Shown here piece by piece: positions 41,271 to 49,443 of a DNA stretch of 64,000 nucleotides. This stretch comes from Salinirubellus litoreus (GTDB lineage: Archaea > Halobacteriota > Halobacteria > Halobacteriales > Haloarculaceae): NCBI RefSeq assembly GCF_037335815.1, contig NZ_CP147841.1, positions 1,798,001-1,862,000 of the forward strand, read 5' to 3'. The translations under genes were made by a program, and so were the position numbers. A model generated the notes under the pieces. That model ran no database searches. It was not told where the DNA came from and saw nothing but the letters and a program-made list of their open reading frames with translations. Within the stretch, counting starts at the first letter, position 1. The number at the start of each line of letters is the position of its first letter.

Positions 41271-42161
41271 ATGTCCGCAGTCGCGTCCACGCTTCCCTTC
41301 CAGATCCAGACGGCTACTCCCGGGGTCGGAGTCGGAGAGCTCGCCGACTACCTCCCGGACCTGATACGAGCGACGTGGTTCCTCGTCGGGTTCGTCGCGA
41401 TCGTCCTGATCGGCTGGTTTGGCGTCGCCCCGCTCGCGTCGAGCGTCGTGCGGCGACGCAACCGCAACAACCCGACGATCGAGGAGGCCATCTCCCGGTA
41501 CGTCCGCCTGCTCGTCGTCGTCGTCGCGTTCTTCGTCGGCGCGGGTGTGGCGGGCTACGGGGCGTTCGTCGGCGGCTCCGCCATCGTCGTCGCAGCCGGC
41601 ACGCTCGCCATCGGCGTCGCGGGGCAGTCGGTGATCGGGTCGATCGTCAGCGGGCTCGTCCTCGTCCTCGATCCCGAGTTCAACGTCGGTAACTACATCG
41701 AGTGGCCCGATGGCGAGGGGACCGTGCGGTCGATAACGCTCCGGGTCACCCGCGTCCAGACACCGGAGGGGAAGCTCGTCACGGTGCCGAACACGGTGCT
41801 CACGAGCCAGGCGGTCACGCGGCCGTTCGGGCAGGGTCGCCAGCGCGTCATAGAGCATGTCGACATCGCGTACGAGGACGACGTCGGCGAGGCCCTCAAC
41901 TACCTCGAGGCTGCGACCGAGGAGGTGGAGAAGATCGCCGAGGGGCCGAGCCCGAACGCCTACGTCGAGGAGTTCGGCCCGGACTCGGTCACCATCTCCG
42001 TCCACTACTGGATCGAGGATCCCCGGCCGCAGGACCTGCTCTCCGTCCGGTCGGCGTACGCGCGGGCGGCCAAGCACCGGCTCGACGCGGCAGATATCAC
42101 CATCAGCCCAGCCTCGAAGCGCGAACTCCAGGGGCGCATCGCCGTCGAGGGCTCCGGGTAA
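41271..42161 (+). CDS. Small-conductance mechanosensitive channel (MscS family)
   Basis: A 296-residue channel with three N-terminal membrane segments. The pore helix has 'AIVVAAGTLAIGVAGQSVIGSIVSG' (in part: GTLAIGVAGQSVIG), then the beta domain 'VLDPEFNVGNYIEWPDGEGTV' and 'LVTVPNTVLTSQAVTRP' (VPN..L motif of MscS), and the cytoplasmic vestibule with 'HYWIEDPRPQDLLSVRS'. Opens under membrane tension at osmotic downshift. Its place after TraB, M50 and DUF4112 suggests an envelope-stress group. Confidence 0.94.
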   Translation: MSAVASTLPFQIQTATPGVGVGELADYLPDLIRATWFLVGFVAIVLIGWFGVAPLASSVVRRRNRNNPTIEEAISRYVRLLVVVVAFFVGAGVAGYGAFVGGSAIVVAAGTLAIGVAGQSVIGSIVSGLVLVLDPEFNVGNYIEWPDGEGTVRSITLRVTRVQTPEGKLVTVPNTVLTSQAVTRPFGQGRQRVIEHVDIAYEDDVGEALNYLEAATEEVEKIAEGPSPNAYVEEFGPDSVTISVHYWIEDPRPQDLLSVRSAYARAAKHRLDAADITISPASKRELQGRIAVEGSG

Positions 42162-42234
42162 GCGGTCCGCGAACGCGGCCCGGGCTCTCCCCGAGACCGA
42201 CGGCCTTTTCTCCGCCTCGCGCGCCCCCCCGGAC

Positions 42235-43248
42235 ATGACCGGCGACCCCGCTGACGACGCAGACGACGCGACGGGGGGAGTGGACGAGGGGATGACCTAC
42301 GCCGGAGCGGGCGTCGACATCGACGCCAGCGAACGGGCCACCGCGGCGCTCGTCTCCGCCGTCGGCGCGTTCGAGGGCGACTTCGCCGGATTGCTCGACA
42401 TCGGCGACCGCTACCTCGCGCTCGCCGCCGATGGCGTCGGGACGAAGCTACTCGTCGCCGAGGCGCTGGGCGACTACTCCACCGTCGGTATCGACTGTAT
42501 CGCGATGAACGCGAACGACCTCGTCGCCGCCGGGGTCACGCCCGTCGCGTTCGTCGACTACCTCGCCGTCGACGACCCGGACGACGAGATCGCCGAGCAG
42601 GTCGGCGCGGGGCTCTCGGAGGGCGCGGAGATCGCGGACGTCCACCTCCTGGGTGGCGAGACGGCCGTGATGCCCGAGGTCGTGAAGGGGCTCGACCTCG
42701 CGGGGACGTGTGCGGGCCTCGCGGGGAAAGAGGAGACGTTCGACGGCGAGGCCAGCGAGGGCGACCTGCTCGTCGGCTTTCCGTCCTCCGGCATCCACTC
42801 GAACGGGCTGACGCTGGCGCGGAAAGCCGCCACGAAACGCCACGAGTACACCGATCCGTTCCCCGACTCCGCCGAGGACCGCTCGATCGGCGAGGTCCTG
42901 CTCGAACCCACCAGGATCTACACCGACCTCCTCTCCCACCTGCACGCCGTCGAGACGCACGCCTGCGCGCACGTCACTGGCGGCGGGTGGACGAACCTCT
43001 CGCGGATGGGCGCGTTCGAGTACCGGATCGAGGACCCGTTCGACGCCCAGGCGGTGTTCGAGTTCGTCAGGGACGAGGGCAACGTGTCCGACGAGGAGAT
43101 GCACCGGACGTTCAACATGGGCACCGGGTTCGTCGCGAGCGTCGCGCCCGACGCCGCCGACGAACTCGTCGAGCGGACCGGGGACGGCCGGGTCATCGGG
43201 CGGGTCGAGCCGGGCGACTCGGTCGAGATCCGTGGGCTCTCGTTGTGA
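42235..43248 (+). CDS. purM: Phosphoribosylformylglycinamidine cyclo-ligase (AIR synthase)
   Basis: A 337-residue PurM: 'MTYAGAGVDIDASERATAAL' N-terminus (YxxAGVD), 'LALAADGVGTKLLVAEAL' (DGVGTK, the substrate/ATP site), 'GIDCIAMNANDLVAAGVTPV', 'GLSEGAEIADVHLLGGETA' (GGETAEMP-type loop reads GGETAVMP), and 'HVTGGGWTNLSRMG' (HITGGG). Fifth step of purine synthesis, converting FGAM to AIR. Start ATG 42235 gives an extra acidic 16-residue tail before GMTYAG. Single gene. Confidence 0.96.
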   Translation: MTGDPADDADDATGGVDEGMTYAGAGVDIDASERATAALVSAVGAFEGDFAGLLDIGDRYLALAADGVGTKLLVAEALGDYSTVGIDCIAMNANDLVAAGVTPVAFVDYLAVDDPDDEIAEQVGAGLSEGAEIADVHLLGGETAVMPEVVKGLDLAGTCAGLAGKEETFDGEASEGDLLVGFPSSGIHSNGLTLARKAATKRHEYTDPFPDSAEDRSIGEVLLEPTRIYTDLLSHLHAVETHACAHVTGGGWTNLSRMGAFEYRIEDPFDAQAVFEFVRDEGNVSDEEMHRTFNMGTGFVASVAPDAADELVERTGDGRVIGRVEPGDSVEIRGLSL

Positions 43249-43416
43249 ACCGGGGGGTACCCTTACAGCGTGTCCCCGGGTGGTCGAACGGTTTCCATCG
43301 ATCCCTTCGGTCTCCATCGGTCCGTCCACGGTGCGGGAGGATGTCCACTATGTGACCGTCTAGTCATGAAGTAACGTTATCTACGAGTACGGTAGTTTCA
43401 AGCTCGGTGACGGGAC

Positions 43417-43821
43417 ATGTCGAGAACCGACCACCCGGACGGCCTGGCGGGGCGTCGCGCATCCGGTTCGGAGACCGATGATCACGGGCGGGTCGTCGGC
43501 CGAGGGACGGATCCAAGACCCGTTGGCGGGCGGAAGACTCGCGCGGAGGACGGACGGAACGCCTACGAGGTGACGTACGCCTTTCACGGCCATCTTCGCG
43601 GGGCGTGTGGTGAGGCATTGAGCAGGGCCAGTGAGGAGCTGTCGTCGCTCCGGTCCGAAGGTATGGACGTCGCGTTCCGCGGGGCGACCCTCCGCGTGGA
43701 CGCCGAGGGTCGGGTGATCACGGCGTCCGTGCGGTTCGTGGCATCGGACGAGGGGGCCATCGCCCGGCTGAACTGCCGTGCGGCGCTACCGGTCAGTGGG
43801 ATCCGCCGGACCGAACCGTAG
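43417..43821 (+). CDS. Hypothetical protein with a compact C-terminal domain
   Basis: A 134-residue protein: an Arg/Asp/Gly-rich, probably disordered half (1-50), then a C-terminal domain with 'YEVTYAFHGHLRGACGEALS', 'GMDVAFRGATLRVDAEGRVI' and 'ASVRFVASDEGAIARLNCRA', suggesting an alternating beta-strand/helix fold with one repeated strand pattern (VTYAFHG / VAFRGA / VRFVAS). No family recognised. A GTTATCT box at 43374-43383 lies 34-43 bases upstream. The codon use matches neighbours. Confidence 0.6.
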   Translation: MSRTDHPDGLAGRRASGSETDDHGRVVGRGTDPRPVGGRKTRAEDGRNAYEVTYAFHGHLRGACGEALSRASEELSSLRSEGMDVAFRGATLRVDAEGRVITASVRFVASDEGAIARLNCRAALPVSGIRRTEP

Positions 43822-43876
43822 GCGATCCGCAGACGAGCCGACGTCGCGGGACGCGGGGACCGGGGAACGGCCCGTC

Positions 43877-44590
43877 CTACAGGACCTCGTCGAAGTTCTT
43901 GTGGCCGCTGATCTCGACGCCCTCGTCGGTAACCTCGGCGAGGAAGACGCCGTTACCGGAGCCGGTGTCGCGCTCGACGGCGGCCTTCACGCCCGAGGCG
44001 GCGACCTGCTTCGCCTCCTCGTTGGACATGTCGTCGCGGTACTCGCGTTCGAGCGTGCCGTAGGCGACGGTGAGCCCGGAGCCCGTGACGGTGTAGTCGT
44101 CCTCCATGACGCCGCCGGCGGGGTCGATGGAGTAGACGTGGTTACCCTCGGCGTCGACGCCACCGAGGATGGGGTTGATGGCGAAGAACGGGCCGCCACG
44201 GGCGAAGTTGCCGGCGAGCGTCGCCAGCGCGCTGATGCTCATCGGCTTGCCGCGGCGGGCCTCGTAGAGGTTCACCTCGGCGCGGAGCGACCGGATGAAC
44301 GACTGGGCACCACCCACCGATCCGACGAGCGTGAGCGCCGCCGTGGGGTGGATCTGCTCGACCTTCTGGACGTTCTTGTTAGAGACGAAGCGGCCGCCGA
44401 GCGACGCGCGCATGTCCGTGGCGATGACGACCCCGTCGGCCGTGGAGATGCCGATGGTCGTCGTCCCCGTGGAGTTGACCTTCTCGGCGTCCTTCTCGGA
44501 GACGTCCGGGAGCGACCCCAGTTCGGGCTCGTAGACGGACGACTCGAAGTCCTGTCCGGTCCGCGGCAGGGAGAAATCGGTCTGTCGCAT
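43877..44590 (-). CDS. psmB: Proteasome beta subunit
   Basis: A 237-residue beta subunit. The propeptide ends VNSTG and the catalytic Thr is T43 in 'GTTTIGISTADGVVIATDMR' (mature TTTIG). 'SVGGAQSFIRSLRAEVNLYE' and 'FFAINPILGGVDAEGNHVY' are typical, and 'YTVTGSGLTVAYGTLEREY' (GSG) completes the active-site region. Forms the 20S core that degrades unfolded proteins. Promoter GGGATTTATC at 44614-44623 on the minus strand, 24-33 bases upstream. Confidence 0.96.
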   Translation of the reverse strand: MRQTDFSLPRTGQDFESSVYEPELGSLPDVSEKDAEKVNSTGTTTIGISTADGVVIATDMRASLGGRFVSNKNVQKVEQIHPTAALTLVGSVGGAQSFIRSLRAEVNLYEARRGKPMSISALATLAGNFARGGPFFAINPILGGVDAEGNHVYSIDPAGGVMEDDYTVTGSGLTVAYGTLEREYRDDMSNEEAKQVAASGVKAAVERDTGSGNGVFLAEVTDEGVEISGHKNFDEVL

Positions 44591-44613
44591 TACCCCATCG
44601 TAGAGGGGAGACG

Positions 44614-44623
44614 CTGATAAATC
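44614..44623 (-). promoter_or_regulatory. TATA element for psmB
   Basis: GGATTTATCA on the minus strand, ending 24 bases before ATG 44590. Confidence 0.6.
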
Positions 44624-44814
44624 CCACCCTTCGGGCGCGGGACGCGACCGCAGGGAGCGTCCCGGAGCGGTGAACGCCTTGCCGTAGCTCGGTGTGGCAA
44701 GTGTGGGGCCTCGAACGGACGAACGGCGTCCGGAGGGGTCACGAACCGGATCCGCCGGGGACGTGACTTAGGCGCGAACGGCGGACGAAGCGACTCGCGA
44801 GCCGTGGAAGTCGT

Positions 44815-44997
44815 TCACTCCTTGGCGGCGGCCTCGTAGGCGCCGCCGAGTCGGTCGATCAGTCGTCCGACCGGGAGCCGAACCCCTACGCGCCGCGCGA
44901 GGAGGGCGACGGGAAGGAGGGCGATACCGAGGACGATACTCGTCTGGTACAGCGCGAACAGGCTCGTACGGCGCAGCCGTGCTTCCATGGGCTTCAC
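44815..44997 (-). CDS. Small conserved-type membrane protein (60 aa)
   Basis: A 60-residue protein with a basic N-terminus (KPMEARLRRTSL), one or two hydrophobic segments (about 16-38, 'TSIVLGIALLPVALLARRVG') and an acidic, helical end. GTG 44997 is favoured because the minus-strand TTTATG at 45021-45026 is 24-30 bases upstream; ATG 44988 is the alternative. Similar short proteins appear in many haloarchaea. Function unknown. Confidence 0.65.
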   Translation of the reverse strand: MKPMEARLRRTSLFALYQTSIVLGIALLPVALLARRVGVRLPVGRLIDRLGGAYEAAAKE

Positions 44998-45051
44998 CGC
45001 GTGGCGACCCGCTACCCCCGCATAAACTTTGTCAACCGTACGAGCTCTGAG

Positions 45052-45071
45052 AGCGGAGGTACCCCTCCGCT
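45052..45071. promoter_or_regulatory. 8-4-8 inverted repeat in the spacer before DUF555
   Basis: AGCGGAGG-TACC-CCTCCGCT, perfect arms, 184 bp before the DUF555 start and behind the small membrane-protein promoter. It may be an operator for either gene or a hairpin; the spacer (44998-45255) holds no gene. Confidence 0.4.
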
Positions 45072-45255
45072 GTACGGCGATTCAACTCCACTTGCGACGA
45101 GTCAAATTTGGCTGGGATCGCGGCGTCCGGAGGCGTATCGACTCGATCGCTCACAGTCGGGGTTCGCGTAAGTTATGGGGATATTCGCGGTCGCGTACGC
45201 CGACGTGCCGCGGGGAATCCACAAGACAGTACCCCCTGGAGGTCCCAGCGAGTCC

Positions 45256-45621
45256 ATGAGCAACTACCTCGTCGCCATGGAGGCGGCCTGGCTCGTGCGG
45301 GACGTAGCGGAGATCGACGACGCCATCGGCGTTGCCGTCACGGAGGCGGGCCGTCGCCTCAACGATCGGGATCTCGAGTACGTGGAGGTCAGCGTGGGGT
45401 CGACGCCGTGTCCGGCCTGCGGGGAGCCGTTCGACTCGGGCTACATCGCCGCGGACACGGCGCTCGTCGGGCTGATCCTCGAACTGGAGGTGTTCAACGC
45501 CGACTCGACCGAGCACGCCCAGCGCATCGCCAAGAGCGAGGTCGGCGGCGCACTCCAGGACGTCCCCCTGAAGGTGATCCAGACGTTCGAGACCGACGAG
45601 GACGAGGAGGAGACGGACTGA
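45256..45621 (+). CDS. DUF555 (UPF0212) family protein
   Basis: A 121-residue soluble protein: 'MSNYLVAMEAAWLVRDVAEIDDAIGVAVTEAGRRLN' (quoted in part: YLVAMEAAWLVRDV, the family start), 'STPCPACGEPFDSGYIAAD' with a CPxC zinc knuckle, and 'LVGLILELEVFNADSTEHAQ'. ATG 45256 follows family length; the frame upstream to 45175 is probably leader. Function unknown, archaea-specific. Confidence 0.9.
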   Translation: MSNYLVAMEAAWLVRDVAEIDDAIGVAVTEAGRRLNDRDLEYVEVSVGSTPCPACGEPFDSGYIAADTALVGLILELEVFNADSTEHAQRIAKSEVGGALQDVPLKVIQTFETDEDEEETD

Positions 45622-45730
45622 ACGGGTCCCGGACGACGAGAACGGGTGACCAGCAGTCCCCGTGTCCGACCCGGTCCGTTCGGGGACCACCAGTCCGTCG
45701 GTCCCGGCGGCCCTCGGAGGCCGAACGACT

Positions 45731-45750
45731 TTTGTATAACCCTGGGTTAT
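45731..45750 (+). promoter_or_regulatory. TATA box overlapped by a perfect palindromic operator
   Basis: TTTGTATAAC contains the TATA box 20-28 bases before ATG 45759, and ATAACCC-T-GGGTTAT (45736-45750) is a perfect 7-1-7 palindrome covering it. A dimeric HTH protein bound here would block TBP, which fits autorepression by the XRE-CBS protein. Confidence 0.75.
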
Positions 45751-45758
45751 GCGGCGGC

Positions 45759-46307
45759 ATGGAGCTACCGACGCCGTCCGACCTGCGGGAGCGGCGGAAG
45801 AAGATCGACCTCACGCAGAGCGAACTCGCGGAGATGGCCGACGTCTCCCAGCCGCTCATCGCCCGCATCGAGGGCGGCGACGTCGATCCCCGGCTCTCGA
45901 CGCTGCGGCGCATCGTCGAGGCGCTCAACGAGGCCGAGGGGGCGGTCCTCCACGCCGCGGACATCATGAACGAGGCGCTCACCTACGTCTCCGAGGACGA
46001 GAGCGTCGCGGCGGCGATCGACCTGATGGGCGAGGAGGGGTTTTCCCAGCTCCCGGTCGTCGACGCGGGCGAGACCCCCGTGGGGATCATCTCGAACTCG
46101 GACGTGCGGCGGCACCGCGGGGAGGGCGACCTCGACGAGCGCCCCGTCAGGGAGGTGATGGGCGACGGTATCCACACCGTGGGGCCGGACGCCTCGCTCG
46201 ACGAGGTGAATAGTTATTTGAACTACAACAAGGCGGTCATCGTCCAGCGCGAGGGGCGGATGGTCGGCATCATCACCGAGGCGGACATCGCGGCCCACCT
46301 CTCGTAG
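45759..46307 (+). CDS. XRE-type regulator with CBS domain pair
   Basis: A 182-residue fusion: an N-terminal XRE helix-turn-helix (residues 6-60: 'LTQSELAEMADVSQPLIARIEGG', in part QSELAEMADVSQPLIARIE) and two CBS domains (about 66-120 'ADIMNEALTYVSEDESVAAAI' and 125-180 'VREVMGDGIHTVGPDASLDE'). CBS domains bind adenosyl ligands such as AMP, ATP or SAM. So it is a nucleotide-sensing repressor or activator. The palindrome over its TATA box suggests self-control. No partner gene follows closely. Confidence 0.93.
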   Translation: MELPTPSDLRERRKKIDLTQSELAEMADVSQPLIARIEGGDVDPRLSTLRRIVEALNEAEGAVLHAADIMNEALTYVSEDESVAAAIDLMGEEGFSQLPVVDAGETPVGIISNSDVRRHRGEGDLDERPVREVMGDGIHTVGPDASLDEVNSYLNYNKAVIVQREGRMVGIITEADIAAHLS

Positions 46308-46499
46308 ACCGGCGGTCTCCTCGCGAGCCGCGACGGCGCTCGTGGGCGTGCTGGCGAGCCTCGCGACCGCTCCGCTCGCGGGTCGTTTCACTCCCCGTCT
46401 GCTCGCGGCTTCGCCGCTCGCACGGCCCGAGGGACCGGAGGTCCCTCGCTGCTCGCCGTTCCGAGGCGCTCCCGCCGGTCACGCCCCTCGGTCAGCGCC
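46308..46499. repeat. GC-rich hairpin cluster between the XRE-CBS gene and a zinc-ribbon gene
   Basis: A 192-bp spacer with two strong hairpins, GCGGC-TTC-GCCGC (46405-46417) and GAGGGACC-GGA-GGTCCCTC (46429-46447), and further imperfect repeats. It resembles the 54.7-55.1 kb block in style. No gene is supported in it. Confidence 0.5.
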
Positions 46500-46718
46500 G
46501 TGCTCTGGTACTACTTCGATAGCCTGCTGTTCCTCCTGTTCGTCCCGTTCGTCCTCTTCCTGCTCCGGGGGTCGGGAGGGGGTCCCGACGAACGCCGTCC
46601 CGAGGTGACCGAGTGCCCGGCCTGCGGGTATCGGATCACCGATCCGGCGCACGACTACTGCCCGCGGGACGGGACGCGCCTCGAACGGGGCCGGCTGCAC
46701 TCGTCGGACCGCGGCTAG
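46500..46718 (+). CDS. Membrane-anchored zinc-ribbon mini-protein
   Basis: A 72-residue protein from GTG 46500: one membrane segment (about 4-24, 'YFDSLLFLLFVPFVLFLL'), a Gly/Glu linker and 'VTECPACGYRITDPAHDYCPRDGTRL' (in part: ECPACGYRITDP), a CPxCG...C zinc ribbon. Its stop overlaps the convergent AI-2E-family stop by four bases (46715-46718). Role unknown. Confidence 0.75.
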   Translation: MLWYYFDSLLFLLFVPFVLFLLRGSGGGPDERRPEVTECPACGYRITDPAHDYCPRDGTRLERGRLHSSDRG

Positions 46719-47959
46719 CCCCCGCTTTCGGCGTCGGGTTTCGGGTCGTCCCCGGGCGAGGAGGCGTCCCTGACGCCCGGCTCGACCCCCGAGGGGAGTC
46801 CCGTACCGGTGACCTGCGAGGGGTCGACCGCGTAGGGCTGGATGCGCTCACCGTCGAGTAGCTCGGGGAGGACGAGCCGTGCGAAGTGGACCATCACCAC
46901 CAGGAGCATCGGCCCGAGGAAGAGCCCGTACCAGCCGAACAGGAGCGGGCCGAAGATGTACGCGAACATGATCAGCCCGATGTGGAGGCTCCCCTCGCCC
47001 GAGAGCCGGATCCTCACCGAGGGAGGTGACAGCGAGTAGTCGACCTGCGGGCGCTGGCCCGAAACCATCGGCCGGACGACCAGGTCCGGGATGGTGTCGA
47101 CGACGACGAACGAGAGGAGGACGAACGCGGTCGGCACCCAGTAGACGGGCTCGGCGGACAGGTACTGGACGCCGTAGAGATAGAGCGTGACGGGGACGTA
47201 GACGAGCTTCATCCCGACGACGGGGACGAGGCTCGCCGCGCCGGCGAGCAGGCCCACCAGCGCCGGGTAGGGCACCCCCGCCGAGGCGGGCGCGACCATA
47301 TCGAGCAGGCTGTAGGACAGCGCGCCGAGCGTCCCGGTGAACAGCGCGTTGTAGATGTTCCCCGAGAACACCCGGTAGAGGTCGCGGTCGACGGCGGTCA
47401 CGAACGCGTCGAGGACGCCGTCGGCGTCGTCGAAGCGCCGGTGGAACCACCGGCTCAGCCGCGGACCGTCCCGTAGGAGGTAGAACGCGATGGCGAGCAT
47501 GACGAACAGGTGGAGGAGACCGGTCCCGACCAGCCCGAGCGAATCGAGGACGGTGTCGGAGAGGTCCCTCGCGACGGCCTGAACGTCCGGGTCGTTCAGC
47601 AGGGTCTCCGGCTGGTTCACCACCTCCGAGAGGCCCACGTAGGGCTGGAGGGCCTGTTCGAACGGGCCGAGGTCGACGGTCTCCTCCAGCCGGTTGAACT
47701 CCTGGAGAGCGATGCCGATGGTGTACCCCAGCAGCAGGAGGATGGGGAGGACGACGACGGTCAGCGCGACCGCCGCCGCCAGGCTCCGGCTCGGTATCCG
47801 CCGCCGGGTACGCCGGTAGACCGGTCGCGTCGCGTAGTAGATGAACAGCCCGAAGACGAACGTCCCCACGAACGAGTGGAGGACGTAGACGAGCGTCGCG
47901 GCGAGTACCGCGCCGATCACACCCCAGGCCACCCGGGAGCGGTCCAGTTCCAGCTCCAT
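46715..47959 (-). CDS. AI-2E family transporter (YdiK/TqsA-like)
   Basis: A 414-residue protein with seven or eight membrane segments. 'GTFVFGLFIYYATRPVYRRTRRRIP', 'FYLLRDGPRLSRWFHRRF' and 'GLLAGAASLVPVVGMKLVYV' (GxxxxxxPxxG), plus 'FLGPMLLVVMVHFARLVLPE' near the end, are the AI-2E exporter family pattern. Substrates vary; autoinducer export is not implied for archaea, and some members are Na+/H+ antiporters. Promoter ACTTATATTC at 47980-47990 on the minus strand. Confidence 0.9.
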   Translation of the reverse strand: MELELDRSRVAWGVIGAVLAATLVYVLHSFVGTFVFGLFIYYATRPVYRRTRRRIPSRSLAAAVALTVVVLPILLLLGYTIGIALQEFNRLEETVDLGPFEQALQPYVGLSEVVNQPETLLNDPDVQAVARDLSDTVLDSLGLVGTGLLHLFVMLAIAFYLLRDGPRLSRWFHRRFDDADGVLDAFVTAVDRDLYRVFSGNIYNALFTGTLGALSYSLLDMVAPASAGVPYPALVGLLAGAASLVPVVGMKLVYVPVTLYLYGVQYLSAEPVYWVPTAFVLLSFVVVDTIPDLVVRPMVSGQRPQVDYSLSPPSVRIRLSGEGSLHIGLIMFAYIFGPLLFGWYGLFLGPMLLVVMVHFARLVLPELLDGERIQPYAVDPSQVTGTGLPSGVEPGVRDASSPGDDPKPDAESGG

Positions 47960-47979
47960 GCCGTCTCATTCGAGAGAGT

Positions 47980-47990
47980 GAATATAAGTG
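47980..47990 (-). promoter_or_regulatory. TATA element for the AI-2E-family gene
   Basis: CACTTATATTC on the minus strand, 21-31 bases before ATG 47959. Confidence 0.6.
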
Positions 47991-48116
47991 GACGGACCGA
48001 GTCGACGGGTCGACGAGCGAGGCCTGGGACACGGGTTCGCCGCGGGGCTCCGCCCGGGGCACACCCATGTTCGAAGCGGGTGACTCATAGGCCCCCGGTG
48101 GGAAGTACGGGGCGAG

Positions 48117-48917
48117 ATGCGGGTCGAGACGCTCGGGGAGGGCGAACCGGAGGTGGCCGTCGTCGGTGGCATCCACGGCGACGAGCCGTGTGGACCGCGG
48201 GCCATCGAGGCGTTCCTCCGGGACGCGCCGCCGGTCGAACGCCCGGTGAAGTTCGTCGTCGCCAACGAGGAGGCGCTCTCGCGCAACCTTCGCTACGTCG
48301 AGGAGGACCTCAACCGGGCGTTCCCCGGCGACCCCGACGGGGAGACACACGAGTCCCGACTGGCCCACGACCTCCTCGCCGAGATCCGTGGACTCACCGT
48401 CTTCTCGATCCACTCGACACAGTCCTACGGCAAGGCGTTCGCGCTCTGTGAGGAGCTCGACACGCTCGCCCGGTCGGTGGTGCCACAGCTATCGGTCGAA
48501 GCGCTCGTCGAGACCGCCCGGTTCAGCGACGGCCGGCTCATCGAGTATCCCGATGTCCTGGAGGTCGAGGCCGGCCTCCAGGGGTCGGAGGAGGCCGCCG
48601 AGAACGCCCTGATACTGATCCGGGAGTTCCTCGCCGCCGTCGGCGCGCTCGCCGAGGAACCCCCGTCGAGCCGGGACGTCCCCGTCTACCGGATGGCCCG
48701 GATCGTCCCGAAGGACCCCGCCGAACGATACGAGGTGTACGTCGACAACTTCACGCGGGTCGACGCCGGCGAGCCGTACGCCGCGGCGGACGACGAGGTG
48801 CTGTACGCCGAGGAGCCGTTCTACCCCATCCTGATGTCGCCGTACGGCTACGAGGCCGTCTTCGGGTTCATCGGCGAGCTCGTGGGGAAACTCGACGCCG
48901 AGACGCCCGCTCGGTGA
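48117..48917 (+). CDS. Succinylglutamate desuccinylase/aspartoacylase-family protein
   Basis: A 266-residue zinc carboxypeptidase-like protein: 'VAVVGGIHGDEPCGPRAIEA' has the HxxE zinc motif (HGDE), 'VVANEEALSRNLRYVEEDLNRAFPGD' (in part: ANEEALSRNLRYVEEDLNR) the substrate motif, and 'VFSIHSTQSYGKAF' the third zinc His. A C-terminal beta-domain follows ('RMARIVPKDPAERYEVYVDN'). Deacylates N-acyl amino acids or similar; substrate unknown. ATG 48117. Confidence 0.9.
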   Translation: MRVETLGEGEPEVAVVGGIHGDEPCGPRAIEAFLRDAPPVERPVKFVVANEEALSRNLRYVEEDLNRAFPGDPDGETHESRLAHDLLAEIRGLTVFSIHSTQSYGKAFALCEELDTLARSVVPQLSVEALVETARFSDGRLIEYPDVLEVEAGLQGSEEAAENALILIREFLAAVGALAEEPPSSRDVPVYRMARIVPKDPAERYEVYVDNFTRVDAGEPYAAADDEVLYAEEPFYPILMSPYGYEAVFGFIGELVGKLDAETPAR

Positions 48918-48969
48918 ACGGCGAGTCGGTGGATCGAAGTCGAACGGGGAACGGGAACGCCGCCCTCGC

Positions 48970-49419
48970 CTACTCCTCCTGCGGGGCGAACTCGACGAGC
49001 GTGAGGTCGCGTTCTAGCATACAGTAGTCGTGGGGCGGGTCGCCGACGACCTCGGCGATCTGGTACTCCTCGTCGAACTCGACCCCCTCGGGTTCACAGT
49101 AGGTGTGGCTCGGACACTCCGTGTAGGGGCACGGCCCTTCGAGAGCGGTCCGGCTGCCGGCGAACGCCCCCTTCGAGGCGACGTTGGCGAGCGCGCCGGC
49201 GGGTTCGACCTCGACGGCACGGACCCCCGTGTCGTGGACGCCACACTCGAGGGTCTGTCCGCCCTCGCGCACGCCCGTCACCCGGTAGCGGTGGCCCTCC
49301 GTGAGGTTGAGACACTGCCCGCGGTAGGGGCAGCCCTCGCAGGCGGGGGCCTCGCCGCGGTAGGTGAACTCGGTCCCGACGGCCGCGAGTCGGGTCCCGA
49401 TGAGCGTGACCTTGGTCAT
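48970..49419 (-). CDS. UPF0179 family Cys-rich protein
   Basis: A 149-residue protein with clustered cysteines: 'APACEGCPYRGQCLNL', 'LECGVHD', 'GPCPYTECPSHTYCEPEG' and 'HDYCML', which could ligate an Fe-S cluster or zinc. It starts MTKVTLIGTRLAAVGTEF, the family start. Archaeal family of unknown function. The minus-strand gene upstream (DUF5820-like) ends 24 bp before its start, so the two may form a unit. Confidence 0.9.
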   Translation of the reverse strand: MTKVTLIGTRLAAVGTEFTYRGEAPACEGCPYRGQCLNLTEGHRYRVTGVREGGQTLECGVHDTGVRAVEVEPAGALANVASKGAFAGSRTALEGPCPYTECPSHTYCEPEGVEFDEEYQIAEVVGDPPHDYCMLERDLTLVEFAPQEE

Positions 49420-49443
49420 ATCCCGGTTAGCCGGTCCCCGGGG

